A stretch of 64,000 bases of DNA from Chionis minor (taxonomy: Eukaryota; Chordata; Aves; Charadriiformes; Chionididae). The notes under the pieces are model-generated. The model ran no database searches, had not been told where the DNA came from, and was given only the letters and a program-made list of their open reading frames with translations. Shown piece by piece: positions 39,901 to 51,542 of the stretch (position 1 is its first letter; every line of letters starts with the position of its first letter). The position numbers and the translations under genes are program-made. The DNA is taken from NCBI GenBank assembly GCA_013398295.1, contig VZSF01007823.1, positions 1,209,092 through 1,273,091 of the forward strand. The letters run 5' to 3'.

Positions 39901-41999
39901 TTTGCGTGAGAGAAGTTCTTTATTTAAAGAAATCATCATTAATCATAAAATGTTATTAATTTGTAGTGTTATATGAAATATTTGAAAATTGGTAGTTGAG
40001 CATTTCCTAGCATTCCCTCTTACAAATTTCCAGAGAATTTTGTAGTTACATCCTCAATTACCTGAAATCAGGGCAGCTTTAGTGTTCATATTGAAAAATA
40101 GTTTTGCTGCTCTTGTGAGGAAAAATTTCTTTTGCTTTTGTTTCAATCTCTTTAAATATTGACTAGAGCAACAAGAAGCCTCTAGTCTTCTGTGGCAGGC
40201 CAAGTCTGCTCAATACACAAACTAATGTGCTTACAGTCAGAACTGATTATGACGTTATTTTCATTACTCTGAAACAGAGTAGGTTCTCCCAATGAAATGG
40301 CACAATGCCCTGAGAAAAATCAGGGATAAGCAGAAAACCTAAATAAAATGCTAAGGAAGCAATATTTTCCTGGCAAAAGTGGGGAGAAAGTCCTGAGAAA
40401 CGAAACCACTGCTGTGTGGCTTTGCGTGAGCTCACTAAACATCAGCATTACTGTGAAATGACGGGATGTCATCAACAGGAGCCTGGAAAGACCCACTACC
40501 TTTTTGTCAACATCTTGCTTGCTCTTTGTTCAGTAAACGGGCTCCCGAGCATGAACATGTTGAAGTGGGAAATTCCCTGGATCAGAATGCCAAAACGTGT
40601 CGTCTTATTCTCTAAGTGTTGATTCAATCAGGGCAGACGGGATTTGCAGAACTGAAAGATCACTGAGCGGCTTCTGCCAATTTATCTTTCCTCCGCACAG
40701 GATGTTCTGTGGAGTCACTCCTGGCACTTCAGGAGAACTAAAACGGTGCTGTGGAGTCCCGAGCTGCTTAGCTCAGAGGTCGGAGCAGGGCAGTGGGAGT
40801 TAGGAGTCCTGTAACTCTTTCAAGACAAGTCACTTAACCACCCTCCAGTCACCTTTAATCCCTGATCTGAAATGCAACTTAATATTGTTATTAGTGTTTA
40901 TAAAAAGTGTTTGGATCATGGATGCAAACTCCTCAACGAATACATATTCTTATTATCCACTGTACTGTGATTTCCAAAACACTTATAAAGCCAGCTCCTT
41001 GGCCACCATTCTGGCTGCGTCCTGTTGTTGAAAGCTATCTCATGAAGTTGTGGGAGTCATCTGCACTAATTTTTCCCCTTTTCTGGAGTTGATATTTGGC
41101 AATGGAAGCAGGCAGGAGTTGTGCTTCTGCTCAACTGGATCAAAAGGCCAGGCTCACTTCTTTTGGTACTGATTGTGTATCGCTCGCTTTCAGAGTCATC
41201 TCCAACAATTAAATTCTCCCTCTTCTACACACAGCCAAGTGTTGGCACCCATGTTTTGCAGGTAGGAGAAGACTGGTGTCTTATCCAAAATCAGACACTT
41301 TCTGACTTTTGAGTCAGATACAGGGTGAGGGCTCAGGCATTTATGGCAGCAAGAACCAGCCCTTCTCCATCACCATAGATTTTTAGTACAAGTCAGCCTT
41401 TCTAGAGGCCTCACAAAGAGGGCAGGAATTAAGTTTTTTCATCTTTTGCTTTGGGATGAGTAGGGTGCAAATTAACTCAAAGCAATGTGGCAAGTGATTC
41501 TATTCTCTTCTTGGTGTGGATGAGATACAGCTCTGCTGTTATCCGCAGGTGCTCATTGGAACTGGTGAAAGGAGATGCCTGTTGATACCAGCCTTTATTA
41601 GAGAAAATGATATGAATACATACATTGGTCCATGGAAATAATATTTTTATTTGAAAGTGGGCCAGGAGAATTACAGTTTTTATAAATTAAAAGTTTACCC
41701 TATGCATAGGTGAGGAAAAATCTAAACTGGAGAGAAGAGGCTGAATCAGAATTTAAAGATCAATTTATCAAGAGTTCAAAATCCTGCGGAGTGTGACTGA
41801 TATTATCAGTTTTCTCCTTCTGTGGGTAATTCTGCTGATTTCTCAGAGAACAACTCACAGCAGAAAAAGCAAAGCATGGGCTAGAGGGCTGGAAACCACC
41901 TCTCAGATTCTGTCTGTTCCCATCACTGTGCAGCAATGAGTCCCACCAGGAAGGTAGTTTCGGGGTCCGTGACCTATTTACAAGTCATTGTGGGCTGCT

Positions 42000-42085
42000 T
42001 GGCAGGCGATTTGCCTTTAGGACTGCAATTCACTGTACGACTTGCCGGCTGGTTTGAGCGCTGCGCACGTAAGGCTGCGTGTTAG
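42000..42085. promoter_or_regulatory. small CpG-dense patch (candidate regulatory element)
   Basis: Seven CpG sites occur in about 75 bases, including gccggct, gagcgctgcgcacg and ctgcgtg. The tgcgcacg segment partly resembles an NRF1 half-site. The patch lies 3.4 kb before the large DENND2B exon. It could be an intronic regulatory element, or chance clustering; there is no transcript evidence in the sequence. Confidence 0.22.
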
Positions 42086-44496
42086 AAGAAAATCCTTATC
42101 AGAGAGGCAATAGGAGCAACAACTTATTCCAATGTATTTTGTGAAATGCTGATGTTCTCCAAGAAATGTCATTGCCCAGAAAGAAGGTACTGTTCAAGTG
42201 AACTCGTTAAGAAATCTAAACTTGATTCCATAATCTTTATTTATGCTGTTTATACATAATATTTTGAAGGTGCGTGTAATGATATGCTTTGTAAGGTGCT
42301 ATGTGTATCATTGTGTATGTAAAAAAAAAACTTCAGTAAAAACATTTTGCTCTACAGTCTTTATATGAAAGATTGCAAGTTATTATTTGTCTCTGTCCAA
42401 TAATACTAGTTTTAAAGTCTGTGGAACTATTGTGCCTTTAAGAGAATAATCTTCTAATGGAAGTAGGTTTCTTGGGGAAGGAACATTTTATGATCAGCTT
42501 TTGGACTTTTTTTTTTTTCCCCAGTTACTTGCCACTCTCCTTTAGAGAACACATGCCTGAAGCCATACGGACAAAGCTTTGTTTGTCTTTCTTGTTGAAT
42601 TAGTCCTATTGCTTCTATCTGGATTACTTAGATTTACAGTATAATGAAATCTAAAACAGAATGTTCTTCTTAACTTTGGTAACCCAAGGAGTTAACAGCA
42701 CACAACTCCAGAGGGCCTGTTGTTCTGCAGCCCCAGTCTTGCACAGAGGAAGTGGGTGGGAGTTTTGTAACTGAATTCAGGGGTTTCAAGATTGAGCCTT
42801 AAGTGCAATTACCTTACTGGGGACCTGGGATTTAAAAGAATGGCTCATATCTTTAAGAAGAAACGTTGTGCAACTTCTGCAGGTTATGCAAATCATGCTT
42901 TTCCCTTTTTCCTCCTCTCCTGCTGATTCAACAAACCTTTTCCTGACAGTGAAAACAATGGAAAAGGTATTTCTTAGTGTGTGAGGAGATGAGGGACAAT
43001 GCCTATGGTAATTTCTAGATAGTGAGTCAAAGGCTGAGAGAGGATTTGTCAGCATGTGCTTCACCTCTGCTGCTCCATTACTTGCTTTACCCCAGTCATT
43101 TTGTATTTTGTTCTTGTTATTGTGGATACAGATTCTAATAAATAAGTTTTAAGATGCTGAAGCATTCCGCGCGGCCTCCTTGCAGGGTCTGTCCCTATCC
43201 CCTAGCTGAGTCTTGACAGTGGATTTAGCCAACATGTGGTTTCAAAGACTGCAGTGAAGGCTATAGTCTTTATATGGAAAATACACTTCCACCAGGTGAT
43301 ACTTGTTTCGTGGAGAGAAATGTCAGTGCAGTTCTGGAGCAGACCTGCTTGACATACAAGAATTAGGAGAACACAATCTCACGTCTAAGCTTAAAGAGTG
43401 TTAAGAATAATACACCATTTATGACTTTGTGATATTAAATTGAAGAGATGGACAGGAATAATGAAGAATCAGGCCACCCCACCAAATCTGAGGAGGCTAA
43501 TTTAGGTTGCATCTTCAGGCATTGTAAAGGAATGTAGGCCAGTGTAGACCAGGGTATTTCTAGGTAATTCACTATAAACTCTATGCTGCAACAACCAGCT
43601 GAAACCACTCATCACCTGTCACTTGCTTTTGATCTTCTGAGTTCTCTTAAGACACTTATCTGAAGCTGTATAGAATAGCATGAAATCTAACTTCTAGGAT
43701 GAGAAGAGTGTATTCCGACATGCACCCTTTCTGTCCTGATATTAGAAAGCTTTAAGTAGTTGTTGGTGAAGCATTTGCGGTTGTCTTTGGCATGAGATCT
43801 CTCTCTTCCTGTGGGCACGTTTATTTTTCAAAACGATGAACAAACAGAAGTCACCACACAGCACAACTTTTGTGTCAAAAGGCTCATAAAACTCTGAAAA
43901 AGTTCCCTTTTGTGATAATTTGATCATCGTCCTTTTCTGACTGTAACTTTCCTCTTTTGTGATACTTTCGAGCTTTGCTTGTGAAGTATCCACTGTGGGA
44001 AAATGGGATGAAATCTAATAATTTGGTTTGGGCATGTGTTTGAAGGAGAAGAAAATGTCTCCTGTGTCAAAGTAAATTTTTCAGAAATTGCCACAGTGCC
44101 CTGGACTTTCAGATTAATGCACAGAACATGGCATCTGTGTCTGTGGGTATTGGCTGGCTGTTGGGGAGAAAACCAGATAGCGGCAGGGATCTTCTGAATC
44201 TTTTCTCCCTTTGCTATAGTGGAGACATTTGCTCCCATGATTTCTTTTGGTCAAATAGTTCTTTCATTTGGATTTTGTGTGTACAGGACAGTTTATTAAA
44301 AAAACCAAACCAACTTGTTGTCGACAATCTTCATAGAACAGAAACTTAACTTCATATACAAGGCATTACTTTTGGGTGTTTCCTTTTCTTTCCATACTGT
44401 TTGGAACAGTAAAGTTGCTAAGGCAAAATGTTAAAGGAGTCATGATTATTTCTGCTATGGTTTGTATGTATGTATTGTGGCAGAGCAGTAAACCTC

Positions 44497-44514
44497 TTTT
44501 TTTTTTTTTTTTTT
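44497..44514. repeat. poly-T run of 18
   Basis: Homopolymer T tract within intron 1, about 950 bases before the large DENND2B exon and too distant to be its polypyrimidine tract. Confidence 0.85.
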
Positions 44515-45465
44515 ACACATGGTTTTGGCTTAATTTTCTTATTACTGGCTCATTGGTGATTATCCAGCTGAATAATGTGTTAATTTCCTTTTGTCTTTTT
44601 GTTCTTAAAAGTCTTTGCAACAATGTACAAACCCCCAGTAACAACGTCTGATTTTGCAAACCATGGCAAAAATTTGTTCTTGAGGTTTTTTCCCCAGGGT
44701 AACAGAAACCTTTCTGTATAGTTTTTATTCTTCAACACATACTGGGGGCAGATTAGTGTGTTTTTTCAGACTATGATATTCTTTTGATAAGAAATTACTC
44801 TACTACCTTTGATAAGGAGAATTTAATCTGTTGGCCATAACATCAGACCAAAGACAAAACAGGTCTTCATTTGCTGTTTTATTTAGTTTATTGTATACAT
44901 CGAGGATTTGAAATGCTGTGGCTAAAGTACTGCACGGGGGTACTTTGCTTCAGATGTTATGAATTTGAAAGTGACATCTTTTTAAATTGGTTTGCTTACG
45001 GCAACCAGTGAGTAAACTATGCACCTTGTTTGGTCAGCCTTTCCCGTTTTTGTTGCAGTGGGAATCTTCTCCCTGACAGTCCCCTTTTCCTGCAGAGGGA
45101 CTCCCTAATCTGGGAGTCCAGGGAACTATTCTGCTGGAGGTGGTAGATGCATTTAAGGCAATGGTTTGCTATGAGAATCTCAGCTGTCTTTAAACTTGGG
45201 AAACTTGGAAAAGCTGGGATTCATACAGAGATGAGAAAACTGGCTTTGGATGTGCTGACTGCCCTGCTCTCACCAGCTAATCACTGACATCAGTTAATTG
45301 CTGCCACCCCCGACTCTGGCTGAATGGTATTCGGTGTCTCAGTGATGCGCTGGGGTAGTTTTGCAGTGTGCAGACACCCTTTGCTTTACCTGCAGCCAGA
45401 AGAAATTTGGCAAGTAACTCTAGTTTCCCCAAGGACTTGATTTTTTTATTTCTTTCTGCTTCTAG

Positions 45466-46683
45466 GTGTCAGTCAGTCTCTCCACCGCCTCTATTGTCCC
45501 CGCGGAGAAGCCCAGCCTACCCCCTCAGCGATAGTGAGGACTCTTGCCGCTCTACTCGACTCACTAAAGTCTCCAGCTCCAGACTGCCCCTCAAGGACTG
45601 GAGCAGCCACACGTCTACGCTGCGAAGCACCTCCACGAGCCCATCGGATACCGACTCCCCGAGCCACCCTCTCAAAGCCGTCAGTGTGGGCGCTTTGGAT
45701 AAGAGGCTCTCTGTATTCAAGGCTGAGGACCAAAAGGAGTGTCCAAAGGAGGCTGAAGATGGGGACACGATAGGGAGCCATCCGCTTGCCCGGAGCACTC
45801 TGTCCTTGGGCACCGCTACCACTTTGAGGAACCTCTCCCTCAGCCGGGCGAGCGTCCGCTCCCAGGCGCTGGACATCAGGCAGAAGATCACAGAATGGGA
45901 GTGCCGCCGGGAGCCGTCCCCCAGGATGAGTGCATGCGTGGACAAGAGGGATGCCGGGGAGAGGTCGGGCAGTGAGAGCTGCCCCAGTGTGCTGACCTCT
46001 CCCTGCAGCGAGAAGACGTTTGATTTCAAAGGGCTCAGAAGAATGAGCCGAACATTTTCTGAGTGCTCTTACCCAGAAACGGAGGAGGAGGAACTGCAGG
46101 ACAGGGATTCCTGCCATCAGTTTGAAAAGAGACCAGGCAGGACCGAGCCTCCCTCTGCCGCTTTCCTCAAGGGCCACGTGAGGAAAGAGTCCTCTGCCGT
46201 GCTCAACAGAATACAGAAGATCGAGCAAGCACTGAAAGAGCAGCCTGGCAGAGGCCTCCCCCAGTTACCAAGTAGCTGTTACAGTGTGGACAAAGGGAGA
46301 AAAAAGTCTGTGACTCTGAGTGCTGTGGAGGGACTGAATGAAACCCTAAGCGACAGCAAAGGAGGGAGTCTTATTTTGGGGAGTGAACCTGAAACACCTG
46401 CTGAAGCTGAGAAAAGCAGTAAGACAAAACAGGGGGTTACTGCAAACTCGTCTGGCCCTAAACTGCTCCTTGAAAGCCCAGCTAATACCGCAGTGAATCC
46501 TGTCCCCAAGCCCAAACGCACCTTTGAATACGAAGCAGACAAAAACCACAAAAGTAAACCAAGCAATGGCCTACCTCCATCTCCTACACCTGCTGCTCCT
46601 CCCCCCCTCCCGTCCACCCCTGCACCCCCTGTTACCAGAAGGCAGAAGAAGGAGTCGCGCTTTCACAGAAAATCCCAGAATAG
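45466..46683 (+). CDS. DENND2B: DENND2B, large second coding exon (residues 27-433)
   Basis: A 1,218-base exon encodes most of the disordered N-terminal half of DENND2B/ST5. The acceptor is tttctttctgcttctag. The first base completes Arg27 and the frame continues CQSVSPPPLLSPRRSPAYPL. The donor at 46683|GTAAAA splits Arg433. Visible landmarks in order: proline-directed SP/TP-rich segment (about 28-90); IRQKITEWE (164-172); KTFDFKGLRRMSRTFSECSY (210-229), followed by acidic ETEEEE; a helical segment, VLNRIQKIEQALKEQPGRG (272-290); GLPQLPSSCYS (290-300); NPVPKPKRTFEYEAD (371-385); and a polyproline stretch, PPSPTPAAPPPLPSTPAPP (about 397-415), before a basic RRQKK tail. The 210-229, 272-300 and 371-415 blocks are nearly identical to mammalian ST5. 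Weaker versions of the WE, IEQALK and PKPKRTF motifs occur in DENND2A and/or DENND2C. Polyproline sites in ST5 are reported to bind SH3 domains. It is clearly richer in GC and CpG than the introns. The open frame extends 98 bases upstream into intron sequence, which is not counted as coding. Confidence 0.97.
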
Positions 46684-47449
46684 GTAAAATCTGAGGAAAT
46701 GTTTTGTGCTCAGTCTTCAAATAAAAAATGTCCTGTATTTTTTTAGTAACAGTACTTGAAATACTCCCTCTACTGCAATGCTTTTCACCTGAGAAATGCT
46801 AGGAATTGTGTGCAAGACAAGTATTTCTTCTGCTGAACTGCACTGATGGGAGGCACTGGTACAATACCTTTACATGGCTACAGTTCTGGAGTTCTCCAAC
46901 CTGCGTTCCTCAACCCCTGGAAAAGGCTCTAGGTCATGTGTGCTAAAGGCTATCTCGCTCATTTTGGCACATAAGCCCTTAACTGAGATTTTTAACGGAG
47001 CATAATTTCATTATCCTCTTGTAAAGGGACCATAGCTGAACTATGATAATTCTGTCAGCCTATTCACTGCAAAACACACCTGCAGAGGGTTGCTTGTTAC
47101 CACAGTAGTTGTGTCAGTTTTATGCAATCTTGGTGATTTTTTTAAAATCAGTGCTTAGAAACATTGTCCTAAGTTACTACCATTAGCTGCAGAAATGCTT
47201 AATGCTCAGAAAACTATGTTTTAACACAGAAAGACCCTTATATCCTTCCTGAGTTAATGATGAGCGGAGTATATGGCTACGTTTTTCCACAGCAGTCTGT
47301 GGAGCTTCACTTGTTTTAATTACACCATTCCTCTTGAGTTTTGGAAATGGTGAAACTCATTCTGCTCACCGCTTAGCAAATTGTAGGCATAGTTGATAAG
47401 CATTCAAAGTCTGGCATTTTAGACAAGTTCAACTATCTATGCATGGCAC

Positions 47450-47465
47450 ATACACACACACACAC
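47450..47465. repeat. short CA microsatellite
   Basis: About eight CA units within DENND2B intron 2, likely polymorphic in length. Confidence 0.8.
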
Positions 47466-48066
47466 GTTTTTTGATACTTAGTGATGAGCTTTGCAAAGAA
47501 CTGCTAAATGGCATCTCAAATGCACACCATCAATTCAGTATCTGGTGCTTGATGTTGGCTCAATTAATTAAAAGTTCATGTCAGCACAACCTGACCTGAA
47601 GTATACTGGGGCAGGAAAAGGAGGAGGAGCCTTCAGATTCTGTTCTTTACTTTCAAGAGACACCTGCTTCTGAGATGGATCAAACAGCTCTGCTGATGTG
47701 CGCTGTTTCTCTGGGAAAGGTGGGAGGCAGGGGGGAGGAAATGTGGAAAGCCAAGCTCTGATTAGCAGTGCTTATCTTTGAGTTCTGGCAATAATCTCAG
47801 AAGAAGTAAATCTAGTTTTTAACAAGAGTTTGTGAAATAATATTCTGTTTGTCATTTTGTTCAGCACAGCATTTCCTATGTACAGAAGACAATAATTTTT
47901 AAATATTCTTCTATAAATGATAGCCTGTATTGGAAGATTAAGGGGCAAGTGGTAAAATGGTCTGTGTGGTGGGTGGCGGAGAGCAATGAGTAACAGGAGA
48001 TAATTCTTGCAGGGAATCACCATGTGACCTGCGGCTAAGTGATCCAAGTCAGTCTCCAAGTACAGA

Positions 48067-48686
48067 CACTGAGTTTGAAAGCATAGAAGTCACCTAAGAA
48101 CCACAGTATTTTGTTACAATGAGTTTGTGAGCTGAAGTTTTGAAGATTCTTTCAGAAGAAATGCAATTCAGGCTTGTACCTGCTGTTCCGCAGGTTCAGT
48201 CTCACGTGATGGCAGAGTTAGACAACAGCACAATACAGCAATGAAGCTTCAGTTCCGGGTTGGGCTAGTAGGTACAAGCTCAAAACAAAAGCAGTATTTA
48301 TCAATTTATGTTGTGATTAGTGCAGTGTAACTCATAGGATTTATAGTGTTGTCAGGTGTACCTGATGATTCTTACAGATCAGTTTGATATTGTATAGGGC
48401 AGGTTTCCATTTCTTTGTAACATCTTTACCTTACTGTAATTTAGAGATTTCTCTGGACTTACCTCTGATTAATGATGACCTATGTGAGTTTCAATCAACC
48501 CCCCAAAATCACAGGTTTGCCAGCTGACTTCAAGTCTGTGTGGAAATGCCGTATAAAATATTATATTTTCTTTGCTACTGCCCTTCCTTTAGTTACAGTA
48601 AGGAGAATTGCAGTATTTACAAAGAGCTTGAGACCATAGAAGTCATCTAAGGAATGACAGTATTTTGTTAATATCAGTTACTGAAA
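48067..48686 (+). repeat. pair of imperfect direct repeats
   Basis: The segment at about 48067-48130 (catagaagtcacctaagaac, then cacagtattttgtta) recurs at about 48622-48686 (catagaagtcatctaaggaa, then gacagtattttgtta). The match is roughly 80 percent over 37 bases and weaker outside. It could be an old local duplication or two copies of a low-copy repeat. I do not recognise the family. Confidence 0.5.
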
Positions 48687-50501
48687 TCTTAGCCTCTAAA
48701 CTGTTCTCTTTTTGAGAGCAGACATAAGTCATTATGTCTACAGCGTGTAGCTCTGTGTTTCAGATTGACCATACATGTGGTTTGCACTCACTGCAATGTC
48801 ATGAGAATGGACTGTGAATATTTATTCTTCTAATATTTTTGTTGAAAACAGTGGTTTCTTTGTGGTGGCTAATTCAACATTATTGTAAAATGGAAGAAGT
48901 CTCTCATATTTGCCTGCTAGCATAGATCCAGTCTGTATTCCGAGGACCTGGTGTCTATGGTAGCTTTTCTGTTTCGGATTGCTGGGAGCTGGATGTTTGC
49001 TAGTGGTTGGAGATCCTCTGGCATAGACACAGTGCAAGAGGGGAGCGTCACAGGATAGGCTTGGGACACATGGACCACAGCTGAGTGCTGGTTCACGAAA
49101 CCGTTCCCGTGGTCCCGTGCAGTGTTACTACATCATAGCGTTGCCTTGAAATCTAGGAGAGATGGATATTTAACTACTTTAGAAAGCCTCATTTCATACA
49201 CGGGAATGTCTACAGTGCCTAAGAATCTTTTATAACTGCGAGTAGGTATAGACAAATGGATGTCTGGATCTGAAATGCATGGCTTGTTCCTGCCATGATT
49301 CTGATGTACATAACACGGACCTGGATATTCTTAAGATTAGGGAAAAGAGAGAGAGGGGGCTCCTAAGCCTGCCCCAGACCCATAAGTATGCTCCAGCAGA
49401 CAAATTGGAAATGCTCGTCAAATGCAGTGTTTGTACAATAGTCACTGTATTGCCTGTAGTGATAACTCTTGAGCCAATTAACAGGCTGAAGTATGTCTCA
49501 CGAGACTTTGCCACTGCCATATGGATAAGCTGGAAACATATGTTTCACTCCATCTGGAGAGAAGAGGAAAGGGGTTGATGGCAGGGTAATTTGCTGTTAA
49601 TCTAGTTTGAGTGTCAGAGTGAAGTATGGGCATCAGCCCAGCCTCAGCAAGCCTTACAGCACCCCGGGTTTTACACTCTAACCTGAGCCCATTTCATCCT
49701 CAGAACTAAATCAATCAAATGAATGCCAGCCCCTGTACAGCTGGGGAAACAAACCACCTCCCAACTTCAGTGTGGATATTGTCTCAGAGAACAAGTGCTG
49801 GGCAAACTGGAGAATGAGGAGGGGTTGGGCTTCTTGTCCCCTAGAGCTGTTCAGCAGCAGTGGGGCAGGTGCAGGTGAGAGGCAGTGAATCACCCCTCCT
49901 TCAAGTACCTTGGTGGGAGACAAGTTGTATGGGTTCATCTGACCCAGCTGCCCCTCACTCTCCTGCGGAGCCTGAACTTTCAGGCCCCCAGCCATCAGCC
50001 CGGCTTGCTCGTCCACCCCAGAGCGCCTTAATTTACTTGATGCTTTGTCCTTTGCTGCCAGTGTTTGACACAGGGTGCGCAAGGGAAATGGCTGGCTTTC
50101 ACACGAGTCTGCCTTTGGCATTTATACACTGACCTTTATGTGGGAACATATCTGAAGGTTCAAGGCGTGAGTGTTTTCAAACTAAGGGCTACGTCTCTCA
50201 GAGCAACCCGTGGGGGAACGCTTTCCAGAGAAATGTCTTTCTTGAGGACAGAGGGCCACATGTTTCTGGGGCCCCTGGCAAGAGGAAAGCCATTTCTAAT
50301 CTGAGGACTGTGCTGTGAACTTACTCTGTAACTTTTGAAAAATATCACATACTTTCTTGGCATTTTCTCCTTGTCCACATAATGGGGATAACAATACTTC
50401 CAACCTCATAAAAGTGTGACAGATTGCTATACTAAAGACTGCTGTGAGCACAGGACTTGAAGTCCTCTAAAAGTTAGTCCTTAAACCATGATGTGTGATT
50501 T

Positions 50502-50514
50502 TTTTTTTTTTTGG
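50502..50514. repeat. poly-T run
   Basis: T homopolymer about 100 bases before the third coding exon. The functional pyrimidine-poor acceptor lies further downstream at 50611-50612. Confidence 0.7.
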
Positions 50515-50612
50515 GTCTTTTTTATGTATATTTCGTAGCAAACAAATTCTCAGCCAAATGTTTGAGTCGTTTTGCGTTCTAGTTACTAATTACATATTGT
50601 TTTAAACTTTAG

Positions 50613-50749
50613 AAAATCCTTTGAGTTTGAGGATGCCTCAAGTCTGCAATCCCTGTACCCTCCCTCCCCAACTGAAAACGGGACTGAGAGCCAGCATAAA
50701 TTTGGATCTAAGAGCACTTTAGAAGAAAATGCCTATGAAGACATTGTAG
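50613..50749 (+). CDS. DENND2B: DENND2B, third coding exon (residues 433-479)
   Basis: A 137-base exon, too short for an open-frame screen, was found by its protein match. The acceptor at 50611-50612 completes Arg433 and the exon reads KSFEFEDASSLQSLYPPSPT, then ENGTESQHKFGSKSTLEENAYEDIV. This is nearly identical to mammalian ST5. It ends at donor gtag|gtaaga after the first base of the Gly479 codon. KSFEFED and EENAYEDI are conserved family motifs with recognisable counterparts in DENND2A and DENND2C. Tyr474 in AYEDIV sits in a context resembling the YEEI-type ligand of Src-family SH2 domains (inference). The next expected residues, a DLPKENPYEDV-type segment, are not found in the remaining 13 kb, so the next exon lies beyond the window. 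Confidence 0.96.
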
Positions 50750-51542
50750 GTAAGAAACTGTTGCAGTACACGGGCTCACAGCGGGATGTCGAGTGGTTGT
50801 GGGTAGGCTGTGTATTGTTGAACACGTGCCCTGTGCAAGAACTTTCAGTGCTGTCAGTAAAGAGAGATTAAATGGAGAGTAAATGGGTTTGATGCATCAG
50901 TGCAAACATAACTCAGTCTGCATGCAGGAGGTCTTGATTCCTTTGGACTTCACCGGGTGGTATTGGAAACAGACTGTTTGGTCAGCTTTTTGCTATGCTT
51001 TTCAAGAACCAAATCATTCTTTTTATCAAGGCCTTGGCTCGGAGCCTTTAGTAGTGTAAAAATGTAAAGAACTGAACTTGAGACAGTGTTTACAGAACTA
51101 TCCAATAGCAAGGTTAACCTCACAGGTCCTTGTGTGGTCAGCCTGAGCTTTTCAGGACTCCCGTGTGGACTGTCCCAAAGCTATTGTTTGCAGCACCATT
51201 CCTGGTCTCCCCTAAGTCCCAGTTGCTGGTTAAAGAAAAATTAATTTCCTTTAGCTATAGAGCCATCAAGAATGCGCAACCAAAACACTGTTTTGATTAA
51301 GCTTCACAAGAAAAACATGTTTCTTTTGGTCTTAGAAGGAAATGTATGGCCTATGCATACATTCTTTTAACATCAAAAAAGTTGTTATAATTACCGAAAA
51401 TTGGGCAGCCCTTCAGAGCACAGATTTTCCACCCAAGTGATGAATATCTGCATTGTTTTTAACTCTTTCAGTGTTGTATTATTACAACAGATACAAAGGG
51501 TACTTCATTTTACTTTGGACAATGGATCTTTATCTACTGAAA

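Larger units (their letters stand above)
18210..45465 (+). other. DENND2B: DENND2B intron 1 (27.3 kb)
   Basis: The intron runs from the donor GTAAGT at 18210 to the acceptor atttctttctgcttctag, with AG at 45464-45465. I found no further coding exon inside it. Recognisable contents are an ancient LINE piece (20262-20610), CR1 copies (28426-29736 and 33572-33904), T-rich and C/T-rich simple tracts, and CpG-dense patches at 24320-24500 and 42000-42085. Everything else looks like unique AT-rich intron sequence in which I see no gene. Long first introns often carry enhancers or alternative promoters, but none can be demonstrated here by reading alone. Confidence 0.85.
46684..50612 (+). other. DENND2B: DENND2B intron 2 (3.9 kb)
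   Basis: The donor is GTAAAA at 46684. The acceptor is tttaaactttag with AG at 50611-50612, and a near-ideal branch-point motif, tactaat, lies at 50584-50590. I see no coding sequence inside. It contains a CA microsatellite near 47450-47465 and a pair of similar 65-base segments near 48067 and 48622. The remainder is unique sequence without recognisable features. Small open frames on both strands show no domains. Confidence 0.88.

Noticed and set aside
45491..46228. 245-codon open frame antisense to the large DENND2B exon (and a 170-codon one at 45517-46029)
   Set aside because: They lie wholly opposite a well-supported coding exon whose GC-rich, stop-poor composition yields long antisense frames. 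They show no domain and no splice or promoter context.
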